This document shows, in pieces, positions 43,954-52,735 of a DNA stretch of 64,000 nucleotides. A program made the position numbers and the translations under genes. The stretch covers positions 434,001 to 498,000 of the forward strand of contig NZ_AULK01000001.1 in assembly GCF_000419445.1 (NCBI RefSeq), written 5' to 3'. The notes beneath the pieces are model-generated. The model ran no database searches, was not told where the DNA came from, and was given only the letters and a program-made list of their open reading frames with translations. Numbering within the stretch: the stretch's first letter is position 1; each line of letters starts with the position of its first letter. This DNA is from Gryllotalpicola ginsengisoli DSM 22003 (GTDB lineage Bacteria > Actinomycetota > Actinomycetes > Actinomycetales > Microbacteriaceae).

Positions 43954-45345
43954 CTACTCGCCGCGATCGGCGTTCAGCTTCTCGAGCGTCTCGGTCGTCT
44001 CGGCGACGCCCTCCTCGGTCGCCTCGGTCTCGTCGCTGGCCTCGAGGATGATGTCGGAGTCGTCGTCGTTCTGCACGGCGGTGAACTCGCTCAGGTCGAC
44101 CGGCGCGCCGTTGGTGTCGGTGACCGTCGCCTTGCCGAGGGCGATCGCGATGGCCTTGTTGCGGGCCACCTCGCCGACCATCTGCGGGATCTGGCCGTTG
44201 TCGGAGAGGATCTTCACGAACTCGTTCGGATCCATGCCGTACTGCTGGCTGGCCTGCACGAGGTAGCTGGTCAGCTCGTTCTGGCTGACGGTGACCTTCT
44301 CGGCCTCGGCGATCTCGTCGAAGAGGATCTGCGTGCGCAGGGCCTTCTCGCTCGCCTCCTTGACCTCGGCGCGGTGCTCCTCGTCCTCCAGGCGGTTCTC
44401 GGCCTCGAGGTGGCGGTGGATCTCGTCTTCGATCACGGCCTCGGGCACGGGGATCTCGACCTTCTCGAGCAGCGTGTCGACGAGCTTGGTGCGCGCCTCG
44501 TTGCCCTGCTGGAAGGCCTTCGCCCGCGCCGCCTCGGCCTTGAGGCCCTCGCGCAGCTCGGCGATGGTGTCGTACTCGCTGGAGATCTGCGCGAAGTCGT
44601 CGTCGGCCTCGGGCAGCTCGCGCTCCTTGACCGAATTGATCGTCACGGTGATCTCGGCGTCCTCGCCCTCGTGGTCGCCGCCGAGCAGCTTGGAGGTGAA
44701 GGTGGTGGTCTCCCCCGCGGTCAGCGAGTCGATCGCCTCGTCGATGCCCTCGATCAGCTCGCCGCTGCCGACTTCGTAGGAGATGTTCTCAGCGGTGTCG
44801 ACGGTCTCGTCGCCGATCTTGGCCGAGAGGTCGATCTGCACGAAGTCGCCGGCCTTGGCGGGGCGGTCGACGGTGACCAGCGTGCCGAAGCGGCTGCGCA
44901 GACGGTCGAGTTCGGCCTCGACGTCCTCGTCGGTGACCTCGGCCGCCTCGACGGTGATGGGCAGCTTGTCGTAGTCGGGAACCGTGATCTGCGGCCGCAC
45001 GTCCACCTCGAAGGTGACGACCAGGTCACCCTCGAAGGTCTTGGCGTCGGGGACCGAGGCGATGTCGGCCTCGGGGCGGCCGAGCGGGCGCACCTTGGTC
45101 TCCGTGATCGCCTCGCGGTAGGCGGGCTCGAGCGCGTCGTTGATCGCGTGCTCGAGCACGGTCGCCTTGCCCACCCGGCTGTCGATGATGGCCGGCGGCA
45201 CCTTGCCCTTGCGGAAACCGGGGATGGTCACTTCTCCGGCGATGTGCTCGTACGCGTGGGTGATGCTGGGCTTGAGCTGCTCCGGGGTCACCGTGGTGGT
45301 GAGCTTCACGCGGGTGGGGCTCAGCTGTTCGACCGTGGTTGTCAC
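43954..45345 (-). CDS. tig: Trigger factor (ribosome-associated chaperone and prolyl isomerase)
   Basis: A 463-residue chaperone. The ribosome-binding loop GFRKGKVPP is near residue 45, the PPIase (FKBP-like) domain lies at about 155-245 ([18 protein letters not shown]), and the helical C-terminal chaperone domain follows, ending in an acidic tail. The GTG at 45345 has AGGAG 9 bases upstream; a longer frame would run back through tRNA-Pro. It begins just after tRNA-Pro on the same strand. Confidence 0.96.
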   Translation of the reverse strand: MTTTVEQLSPTRVKLTTTVTPEQLKPSITHAYEHIAGEVTIPGFRKGKVPPAIIDSRVGKATVLEHAINDALEPAYREAITETKVRPLGRPEADIASVPDAKTFEGDLVVTFEVDVRPQITVPDYDKLPITVEAAEVTDEDVEAELDRLRSRFGTLVTVDRPAKAGDFVQIDLSAKIGDETVDTAENISYEVGSGELIEGIDEAIDSLTAGETTTFTSKLLGGDHEGEDAEITVTINSVKERELPEADDDFAQISSEYDTIAELREGLKAEAARAKAFQQGNEARTKLVDTLLEKVEIPVPEAVIEDEIHRHLEAENRLEDEEHRAEVKEASEKALRTQILFDEIAEAEKVTVSQNELTSYLVQASQQYGMDPNEFVKILSDNGQIPQMVGEVARNKAIAIALGKATVTDTNGAPVDLSEFTAVQNDDDSDIILEASDETEATEEGVAETTETLEKLNADRGE

Positions 45346-45397
45346 TCGTGGATCTCCTGTTGGTGGACGTTTCGTACGGCGTGCGTGCCCGACCGAA

Positions 45398-45475
45398 TGG
45401 TCGGGGCGACAGGATTCGAACCTGCGACCTCCCGCCCCCAAAGCGGGCGCTCTAGCCAAGCTGAGCTACGCCCCG
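45398..45475 (-). tRNA. tRNA-Pro (anticodon TGG)
   Basis: A 78-nt tRNA with encoded CCA. Acceptor CGGGGCG pairs with CGCCCCG, the anticodon arm is CCCGC-TTTGGGG-GCGGG, and the T arm contains GGTTCGAATCC. It lies between tRNA-Gly and tig on the same strand. Confidence 0.95.
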
Positions 45476-45507
45476 GATCGCCGGAGGATCCGCACGGTAT
45501 GACCGCG

Positions 45508-45578
45508 AGGGGGTGACGGGAATCGAACCCGCGTAATCAGTTTGGAAGACTGAGGCTCTACCATTGAGCTACACCCCC
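45508..45578 (-). tRNA. tRNA-Gly (anticodon TCC)
   Basis: A 71-nt tRNA without an encoded CCA. Acceptor GGGGGTG pairs with CACCCCC with U at the discriminator position, the anticodon arm is TCAGT-CTTCCAA-ACTGA, and the T arm has GGTTCGATTCC. Shares a direction with tRNA-Pro 32 bases downstream, so both are probably cut from one precursor. Confidence 0.95.
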
Positions 45579-45615
45579 GCAAAGGTGTTTCTGACCGCCC
45601 GAAGGCAGCCGCTCC

Positions 45616-45621
45616 AGCATA
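45616..45621 (-). promoter_or_regulatory. -10 box (TATGCT) for the tRNA-Gly/tRNA-Pro transcript
   Basis: TATGCT on the minus strand about 40 nt upstream of tRNA-Gly, with TTCGAG 18 bp further upstream as a weak -35. Confidence 0.45.
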
Positions 45622-45729
45622 CGGCATGGCCTCTCGGCCCTCGAACCCGGGCGGCCCGTCGGGCCCGCGTGCCGCATAGCAGAACGGATGCGCGCAGCTG
45701 AACCCCCTTGCGGAATGGCACCGCCCTCC

Positions 45730-45735
45730 TAGCGT
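45730..45735 (+). promoter_or_regulatory. -10 box (TAGCGT) for dps
   Basis: TAGCGT about 45 nt before the predicted transcript reaches GGAAGGAG and the dps ATG. Confidence 0.5.
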
Positions 45736-45787
45736 TGGATCAACCAGCAGCCGGCGTGCCCCGCCGGCTCGGATCGGAAGGAGCACC

Positions 45788-46324
45788 ATGGCCACCAAGA
45801 CCGCCAAGTCCACCAAGGCCGAGACCGCCACCAAGTCCGACGTCGCCGTCGCCGAGCCGACCGTCGCCAGCGTCGACACCGAGACCGCCAGCAGTGTCGC
45901 CCAGTACCTCAGCCCGGTCGTCATCGACCTCGAGGCGCTCTCCATCAACGGCAAGCAGGCGCACTGGCATGTGCGCGGGCTCAACTTCATCGCCGTGCAC
46001 GAACTCATCGACGACGTGGTCGACCACGCCCGCGAGTTCGCCGACCTCGCTGCCGAGCGTGTCGTGGCCCTCGGGCTGCCGGTCGACGCCCGCATCGAGA
46101 CGGTCGCGGCGAAGAACACCCTGCCGCCCATGGCCGACGGCTTCCAGCAGTCCAATGACGTGATCGCCACCCTCGTCGACTCGATCGACGCGGCCCTGGC
46201 CACCGTGCGGAAGGCCGTCGAGGGCCTCGACGAGATCGACCCGAACAGCCAGGATGTGGCCACCGAGATCGAGCGCGGACTCACCAAGGACCGATGGTTC
46301 CTCGTCGCGCACATCGCGGCGTAG
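45788..46324 (+). CDS. dps: Dps-family DNA-binding ferritin-like protein
   Basis: A 178-residue ferritin-like protein with the Dps ferroxidase pattern NGKQAHWHVRGLNFIAVHELIDDVVDHAREFADLAAERV. The first 25 residues form a Lys/Thr/Ala-rich tail that may bind DNA. Dps dodecamers oxidise and store iron and protect DNA in stress and stationary phase. GGAAGGAG lies just before the ATG. The TAG stop codon is also the first half of the -10 box of the next gene. Confidence 0.94.
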   Translation: MATKTAKSTKAETATKSDVAVAEPTVASVDTETASSVAQYLSPVVIDLEALSINGKQAHWHVRGLNFIAVHELIDDVVDHAREFADLAAERVVALGLPVDARIETVAAKNTLPPMADGFQQSNDVIATLVDSIDAALATVRKAVEGLDEIDPNSQDVATEIERGLTKDRWFLVAHIAA

Positions 46325-46327
46325 CAT
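46322..46327 (+). promoter_or_regulatory. -10 box (TAGCAT) overlapping the dps stop codon
   Basis: TAGCAT begins on the TAG stop codon of dps and ends 7 nt before the GTG at 46335, predicting a leaderless message for the next gene. Confidence 0.5.
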
Positions 46328-46334
46328 CCGTCAC

Positions 46335-46997
46335 GTGAAATACAGCATCAGCGCCGCCCGGTTCGCCGTGGCGGCGCTGATGCTGTCTGCGGTGACCACC
46401 TCGTACCTGCACACGTGGTTCACCCACGGCGACACCTGGCCGTGGGACTACTTCGGCTACTTCACCAACCAGAACAACCTGGCCGAGGGCTTCGGCCTGG
46501 TCGCCGCCGCGATCGGGATGCTGCAGGGGCGGCGCATCCGCTGGGTCGAATACCTGCGCGGCGCGGTGACCACGTACATCTTCATCGTGGGCGTCGTGTA
46601 CTGGACGCTGCTGGCCGCCACGAGCCCCAACCCGATCCCGTGGACCAATGACGTCGTGCACGGCATCGTGCCCGCGTACGCGGTGCTGGACTGGCTGCTG
46701 GTCGGCGACCGGGCGCCGCTCAAGTGGCGCAACTACTGGGTGATCTTCCCGTACGGGCTGCTCTGGCTCGCGGTCACGCTCACGCGCGGCGCGAGCGACG
46801 GGTGGGTGCCGTATCCGTTCCTCGATCCGGCGAGCGGGTACGCGAGTGTGTCGGTGTACTGCGGTGCGATCGTCGCGATCGCCGGGGCCGTCGGAGTCGC
46901 CGCGTGGGGCGCGAGCCGCTACCGGGGGCTGGTGCTCACGGGTGCGCCCGAGCCGAGCGGGGCCGGGCTCGTGGCCCCTCAGCGGATCGCGTCGTAG
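46335..46997 (+). CDS. Pr6Pr-family integral membrane protein
   Basis: A 220-residue protein with six predicted membrane helices. Features such as YFTNQNNLAEGFGLVAAAIG, WTNDVVHGIVPAYAVLDWLL and the Trp/Tyr-rich YWVIFPYGLLWL match the Pr6Pr (predicted six-helix FAR-17a/AIG1-like) family. Function in bacteria is unknown. The GTG at 46335 directly follows a leaderless-type promoter. Its end overlaps the end of the amidohydrolase gene on the other strand by 19 bases. Confidence 0.82.
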   Translation: MKYSISAARFAVAALMLSAVTTSYLHTWFTHGDTWPWDYFGYFTNQNNLAEGFGLVAAAIGMLQGRRIRWVEYLRGAVTTYIFIVGVVYWTLLAATSPNPIPWTNDVVHGIVPAYAVLDWLLVGDRAPLKWRNYWVIFPYGLLWLAVTLTRGASDGWVPYPFLDPASGYASVSVYCGAIVAIAGAVGVAAWGASRYRGLVLTGAPEPSGAGLVAPQRIAS

Positions 46998-48436
46998 CTG
47001 AACCGGCCGGCGACCATCGTCGCGGCCACGGGCAGCTCGCGCAGCGCGGCGGCATCGGCCTCGCGCGGGTCGGAGCCGAGCACGACCAGGTCGGCCGGCC
47101 GGCCCACCGCGATCGTGCTGCGCGTCGAGGCCGCGACCGCCTCGGCCAGGGTGATGCTCTGCTCCGGGTGCCACGCGGGCCGGTCGTCGCGGGTGCGGAA
47201 CACGGCGGCGGAGATCGCGACCCACGGGTCGAGCGGGGCCACCGGGGCGTCCGAGCCGAGCGCGAGCACGGCGCCCGCGTCGAGCAGGGAGCGCAGCGGG
47301 AAGGCGCGGTCGGACCGCCCCGGCCAGTGCGTCTCGGCCATGTCGCGGTCGTCGAGCGCGTGCTCGGGCTGCACGCTCGCGACCAGTCCGAGCTCGGCGA
47401 AGCGGCCGAGGTCGTCGGGCCGCAGCAGCTGGGCGTGCTCGATCGAGCCCTGCGCACCGGTCACGGCGAACGCGTCGAGCGCGAGCGAGGCGGCGTGGTC
47501 GCCGATGGCGTGCACGGCCGCGCGCAGCCCGGCGCCGTGCGCGCGCCGCAGCAGCGGGACGAGCCGATCGGGCGGCACGGTGAGCAGCCCGTGCGCGTCG
47601 GCGCCGGTACGGCCCGGGTACGGGTCGAAGCAGTAGGCGGTGCGGGTGCCGAGCGATCCGTCGCTGATGACCTTGAGCGGCCCCATGGTGAGCAGCCCCG
47701 ACTCGTCGAGGCTCTGACCGCTGCGCAGGCCGAGCTCGAGCGCGCGCTCCAACTCGGCCGGGTAGACGGATGCCTCGACCCGCAGCTCGTCGAACCCGGC
47801 GGCGAAGCGGCGCTGCCAGACCGGAATGTTCCAGCTCATCTCGAAGTCGACGATGCCGACGACGCCGCGCGCGGCCGCCTCCTCGCCGGCCCGGTGCGCC
47901 CACTCGTCGAGCCGCGCCTCGTCGGGCTCTCCGGCCAGGCGGCGGACCACGGCGAAGGCGTCCTCCTCGCGCAGCACCCCGGTCGGGTGGTCGTGCAGGC
48001 CGTGCGCCTTGAGCGCGGCGGAGTTCAGCCAGACGCTGTGCAGGTCGCCGTTCACGGCGATCACGCGGCGGTCCGCGGCGACGTCGTCGAGGAGGGCGAC
48101 GTGCGGGGCATCCGGCCACAGCCCGTCGTGGTAGCCGACGCCGATCACGTCGCCGTCGGGGTGCGCGTCGGCCCACTCGCGGAGGATGAACGCGGCCTCG
48201 GCGGCGGACTGCGCACCATCGAGCGGCACGCGGCGAGCGGCCAGCGCCCACTGGGTGAAGTGCACGTGCCGGTCCCACAGGCCGGGGATCAGCAGGTGCC
48301 CGTCGAGGGGGATGTGCTCGCCGGGCGCGTCCAGCTCGCCGGCCGGCGTCACGGCGGAGATCACCGGGCCGGTGACGGTGACGTCGACGAGGCGCCCGTC
48401 GAGCAGGCGCGCGCCGGTGAAGGTCAGGCCTGGCAT
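46979..48436 (-). CDS. Amidohydrolase family protein (YtcJ-like)
   Basis: A 485-residue metal-dependent amidohydrolase of the amidohydro_3 type. Metal motif HVH in LWDRHVHFTQW, the YtcJ-typical KVISDGSLGTRTAYCFDPY, IGDHAASLALDAF and a final GSDAPVAPLDPW with the metal-binding Asp. The substrate is unknown; related enzymes cleave N-acyl or cyclic amide bonds. The ATG at 48436 overlaps the end of the Fpg/Nei gene by 13 bases, so it is in the same unit. Confidence 0.88.
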   Translation of the reverse strand: MPGLTFTGARLLDGRLVDVTVTGPVISAVTPAGELDAPGEHIPLDGHLLIPGLWDRHVHFTQWALAARRVPLDGAQSAAEAAFILREWADAHPDGDVIGVGYHDGLWPDAPHVALLDDVAADRRVIAVNGDLHSVWLNSAALKAHGLHDHPTGVLREEDAFAVVRRLAGEPDEARLDEWAHRAGEEAAARGVVGIVDFEMSWNIPVWQRRFAAGFDELRVEASVYPAELERALELGLRSGQSLDESGLLTMGPLKVISDGSLGTRTAYCFDPYPGRTGADAHGLLTVPPDRLVPLLRRAHGAGLRAAVHAIGDHAASLALDAFAVTGAQGSIEHAQLLRPDDLGRFAELGLVASVQPEHALDDRDMAETHWPGRSDRAFPLRSLLDAGAVLALGSDAPVAPLDPWVAISAAVFRTRDDRPAWHPEQSITLAEAVAASTRSTIAVGRPADLVVLGSDPREADAAALRELPVAATMVAGRFSYDAIR

Positions 48437-49425
48437 GTCGGGCACCAGTACAGCTTGCGGTTCGCCATCTCCTTCATGGCGATGGGGGTGCCGCAGACGC
48501 GGCACGGCTCGCCGGTGCGGTGGTACACCCAGTGCCGGTCGGCCCGGCTCGCCATGGCCTTGCGGTAGTCCTCGTCGCTCAGGTCGTCCATGGTCATCAT
48601 CTGGCCGGTGCGCACCCCGACGTCGAGCAGGTGCACCCAGTCGCGCCACAGCGCCCGCGCGGTCTCCTCCGGCACCTGCTTGCCCGGCGTGAACGGGTTC
48701 TGCCTGGCTCGGAACAGCAGCTCGGCCCGGTACACGTTGCCGATGCCGCTGACCACGGACTGGTCCATCAGCAGCTGCCCGATCGGCTGGCCGCTGCGGC
48801 GGATGGCAGCCACGACACGCTCCTCGGCCTCGGGCGACGCGTCGTTCAGCGGGGCGGGGCCGAGCCGGTCGATGACCTGCTGCACCTCGTGCGGGCTCAG
48901 CACCTCGCACTTGGTGGGGCCGCGCAGGTCGGCGCAGGCCGTGTCGGTGAGGAGGCGCACCCGCACCTGTCCGACCGGAGGCGGCGGGAACTCGAAGTCG
49001 GGCTCGTCGTTCTCCTTCTCAGACTCGGCCATGTGCAGCCGGGCGCGGCGCGGGGCGCCGATGGAGCGCACCGAGTCCTCCCCCGCGCGGTCGTTCAGGT
49101 AGTCGGCGTCGGTCTCGAGCAGGGTTCCGCGCTGGTTGGTCTGGCCCATCCGTCCGCCGGCGGATCGGATCGTGGCATCCGTCGTGATCTCGCCCGCGAA
49201 ATCCCACGCGCCGTACAGGCCCAGGTGCACGCGCAGCCACAGGCCGTTGTCGAACTCGAGGAACATCTGCTTGCCGACGGCGGTGGCCCGCTTCATCACG
49301 GCGCCGTCGATCATCTTCGCGCCCGAGGCGAAGCGGCCCTGCGGGCTCGAGACCGCCACCTGCTTGCCCACGAAGTTGCGCGCGAACTGGCGGGCGATGC
49401 GGTGGACCGAATGCCCTTCGGGCAT
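48424..49425 (-). CDS. Fpg/Nei-family DNA glycosylase
   Basis: A 333-residue base-excision repair enzyme. It starts MPEGHSVHRIARQ, where the Pro after Met and the Glu are the catalytic residues, has the H2TH region with MDQSVVSGIGNVYRAELLFRA, and ends with a zinc finger (CRVCGTPI ... YWCPTCQA). MPEGH suggests the Nei (endonuclease VIII) branch, acting on oxidised pyrimidines, more than MutM. The ATG overlaps the rpiB stop (ATGA). Confidence 0.93.
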   Translation of the reverse strand: MPEGHSVHRIARQFARNFVGKQVAVSSPQGRFASGAKMIDGAVMKRATAVGKQMFLEFDNGLWLRVHLGLYGAWDFAGEITTDATIRSAGGRMGQTNQRGTLLETDADYLNDRAGEDSVRSIGAPRRARLHMAESEKENDEPDFEFPPPPVGQVRVRLLTDTACADLRGPTKCEVLSPHEVQQVIDRLGPAPLNDASPEAEERVVAAIRRSGQPIGQLLMDQSVVSGIGNVYRAELLFRARQNPFTPGKQVPEETARALWRDWVHLLDVGVRTGQMMTMDDLSDEDYRKAMASRADRHWVYHRTGEPCRVCGTPIAMKEMANRKLYWCPTCQA

Positions 49426-49913
49426 CAGTGATCGACGCCCTTGCCGGCGATGTCGCCGGTGGCCTCGAACTCGGCCAGCTGGGCGATGCGGCGCACGTGG
49501 CGCTCCTCCTCGCTGAACGGCTCGGCGATGAACAGGTCGATGAAGCGCAGCGCCTCCTCCTCGGTGTGCTGGCGGGCGCCGATCGAGATCACGTTGGCGT
49601 CGTTGTGCTGCCGGGCCAAGAGCGCCGTCGACTCGTTCCACACCAGCGCGGCGCGGATGCCCTTGACCTTGTTCGCCGCGATCTGCTCGCCGTTCCCGCT
49701 GCCACCGAAGACGACGCCGAGGGAGCGCACCCCGGCCCGCTGATCCTTCACCACGGCCTGGGCTGCGTTGATGCAGAACGCCGGGTAGTCGTCGAGCGGG
49801 TCGTACGACGTGGGCCCGTGGTCCACGACCTCGTGACCCTGCTCGCGCAGATGCGTCTGGATGTGCTGGCTGAGCTCGAGTCCGGCGTGGTCCGTGGCGA
49901 TGTGGATGCGCAT
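49425..49913 (-). CDS. rpiB: Ribose-5-phosphate isomerase B
   Basis: A 162-residue sugar-phosphate isomerase of the RpiB/LacA-LacB family. Motifs seen are MRIHIATDHAGLELSQHI, GVVFGGSGNGEQIAANKVKG and NDANVISIGARQH. It interconverts ribose 5-phosphate and ribulose 5-phosphate in the pentose phosphate pathway. It is first of rpiB-Fpg/Nei-amidohydrolase, all with overlapping ends. A TAGGAT box 7 nt before the ATG predicts a leaderless mRNA. Confidence 0.95.
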   Translation of the reverse strand: MRIHIATDHAGLELSQHIQTHLREQGHEVVDHGPTSYDPLDDYPAFCINAAQAVVKDQRAGVRSLGVVFGGSGNGEQIAANKVKGIRAALVWNESTALLARQHNDANVISIGARQHTEEEALRFIDLFIAEPFSEEERHVRRIAQLAEFEATGDIAGKGVDH

Positions 49914-49920
49914 GCCGTCA

Positions 49921-49926
49921 ATCCTA
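49921..49926 (-). promoter_or_regulatory. -10 box (TAGGAT) for leaderless rpiB transcript
   Basis: TAGGAT on the minus strand, 7 nt before the ATG at 49913 and only eight bases past the stop of the upstream ABC permease gene. Confidence 0.55.
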
Positions 49927-49933
49927 TTGAGGC

Positions 49934-51261
49934 TCAAACCTCCACGAGCCCGGCGGCGAGCACGCCGGCGAGCACCGGCCGAGTGGCCAGGAGCCCCGCC
50001 CAGACGAGGCCGATGCCGGCCGCCAAGCAGCCCGCGATCACGAGCAGCGTGAGCGGCTCGAGGAACAGCGCGATGCCCGTCAACGGCAGCACCACCACGG
50101 CGGCGCAGACCGCTGCGCCGATCGTGACGACCAGCAGCGGAGCGAGCACCGCCCGCGAGCGCGCCGCGTGCATCACGCGCGCAGGCATGCCCGCTCGGTC
50201 GAGGGCGACGTAGAGCGCCCGGCGGTCGAGCACCGCCGCCGCCTGGTTCACGCCGACCGCGCAGGCGACCATCGCGAACGACATGATCAGGGTGATCAGC
50301 ACGCCCGAACGGATGTCTGCCGCGAGCGTGCGGGCGACCGGGTCGCCCCCGCTCGCCGACGCCTCGGCGAATGCTGCGCCGACTCCGGCGAACACCGCCA
50401 CGAAGCTCACCATCGCCACGCCGCTCACCTGCCGCCACGCGGCCTTGGGGTCGTCGAGCACGCTGCGGGCGGCCAGCAGCCTGCCCGCGGTGCGGGCGCG
50501 GCGCAACCACCCGCGGGCGAAGCCGCGCAGCACGAGCGGGCCGACGAGGCCGAGCACCGCCAGCACGGCGGCGAAGCAGCCGAGCATGACCGCGATCACG
50601 ACTGCGATGCTGCCGAACAGGCCGAGCCGGGACATCGCCGCCGCGGCGGCCGCGATGACGAGGACGGCGATGACCGCACGGATGCGTCGAACACGCGGCA
50701 CGACCGTGCGCGTGCGCACTCCGAGCGGGGTGAGCATCACTCGGCGCAGGCCGATCGCGGCACTGGCGGCTGCAAGCAGCATGACGCCGGCGACGACGCC
50801 CGGGTATGCCCATAGCGGCGGCCAGATCGCAGCTCCGAGCGCCTGGCCGTCGAAGCGCAGCAGCGCCCCGAACGGCAGCGCGGCGAGAGAGGCGACCGCC
50901 CCCGCGAGGGCGCCGGCGAGCGCCACCGTCGTGGCCTCGACCACCGTCAGCGCAGAGACGAGTCGAGTGGAGGCGCCGAGCAGCCGCAGCGTGGAGAGTC
51001 GCTCGTCACGCCGGCGCGCGGCCAGGCGGGCCGCCGAGGCGCCCAGCGTCGCAAGCGGCACCCCGAGCAGCACGAGCGCGATGAGCGACAGGATGCGGTA
51101 CACGAGCGCCTGGTCGCCCGGAAGCGCGAAGAACGCGTGCACTCCCCCTGCCACGACCGTGACGCAGAGCGTGACCACGGCGAAGGCGATCGCGGGCAGC
51201 GCTACCGTCGCCGGGTCACCGACGCCGCGCCGACCGAAGAGCCGCACCAGGCTCACGAGCG

Positions 51262-51265
<4 letters not shown>
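49934..51265 (-). CDS. FtsX-like ABC transporter permease
   Basis: A 443-residue membrane protein. FtsX-like permease regions appear at both ends (LSLIALVLLGVPLATLGASAARLAARRRDERLSTLRLLG and the C-terminal helices), with about eight to ten helices and only short loops outside, unlike MacB. The RLAARRRDERLSTLRLLGA motif is typical of the cytoplasmic coupling region. The ATG overlaps the ATPase stop by four bases. Likely an antimicrobial-peptide or lipid exporter; the substrate is not shown. Confidence 0.85.
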
Positions 51266-51987
<722 letters not shown>

Positions 51988-52066
51988 GTTCCCAGCCTCA
52001 CGGCCGGGCCGGCCGCGCACATCGGCCGCCGGTGCCGACTGCGGTCGTACCGCAGGGGGACTTCTC

Positions 52067-52669
52067 TCAGCCGAAGATCGGGCCCCGGGTGCGGGTGCGC
52101 TTCAGCTCGAAGAATCCGTCGTACGCCGCCACCGCGACCACGCCGTCCCAGAGGGCGAGCGCCTGCTCGCCGGTCGGGGCCGGGGAGATCACGGGGCCGA
52201 AGAACGCGGTGCCCTCGACCGAGATGATCGGGGTGCCGACCTCCTGCCCGACGCGCTCGATGCCGTCGTTGTGGCTGGCCCGCAGCTCGGCGTCGAACTC
52301 GTCGGAGTCGGCGTAGCCGGCGAGGGCGGCCGGCAGCCCGGCCTCCTCGAGCGCGGCGGGGATCACCGCGTCGGCGTCCTTCTGCCCGCCGGGGTGGATG
52401 CGGGTGCCGAGCGCGTCGTAGAGCGGCTTCACCGCCTGCTGCCCGTGCAGCTGCCAGGCCGCGGTGACGAGGCGCGCGTACTTCAGATAGCGCGGGAAGT
52501 TGGCGCGGTAGCTGTCGGGCACGTCCTTGTCCTCGTTCAGCACGGCGAGGCTCATGATGTGCCAGGTGACCTCGAGGTCGCGGTGCGCGCTCACCTCGTC
52601 CACCCAGCGGGAGGCCATCCAGGCCCACGGACAGGAGGGGTCGAACCAGAAGTCAACGGAAGTCGGCAT
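52067..52669 (-). CDS. DsbA-fold oxidoreductase, Rv2466c-like (mycothiol-dependent reductase family), monothiol variant
   Basis: A 200-residue thioredoxin/DsbA-fold protein. DFWFDPSCPWAWMASRWV at the start, VMSLAVLNE-like segment IMSLAVLNEDKDV, GTRIHPGG, VGTPIISVEGTAFFGPV and the end ELKRTRTRGP closely follow M. tuberculosis Rv2466c as I know it. That protein has CPWC; here the active site is CPWA, so the second cysteine is missing and a monothiol, mycothiol-dependent mechanism is likely. It is cytoplasmic and divergent from pepN. Confidence 0.85.
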   Translation of the reverse strand: MPTSVDFWFDPSCPWAWMASRWVDEVSAHRDLEVTWHIMSLAVLNEDKDVPDSYRANFPRYLKYARLVTAAWQLHGQQAVKPLYDALGTRIHPGGQKDADAVIPAALEEAGLPAALAGYADSDEFDAELRASHNDGIERVGQEVGTPIISVEGTAFFGPVISPAPTGEQALALWDGVVAVAAYDGFFELKRTRTRGPIFG

Positions 52670-52735
52670 GCCCCAGTTCTACTCCGTAAGGTGGGATCCG
52701 CGGGCGCGCCGCCCGCCCCACGCCGAAGGAGAACC

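Noticed and set aside
42178-45516. A 1112-codon plus-strand frame
   Set aside because: It is antisense to the large membrane protein and tig and crosses tRNA-Pro.
45579-45787. The 209-bp gap between tRNA-Gly and dps as a possible small RNA locus
   Set aside because: It is explained by the tRNA promoter on one strand and the dps promoter on the other; no additional hairpin with a T tract was seen.
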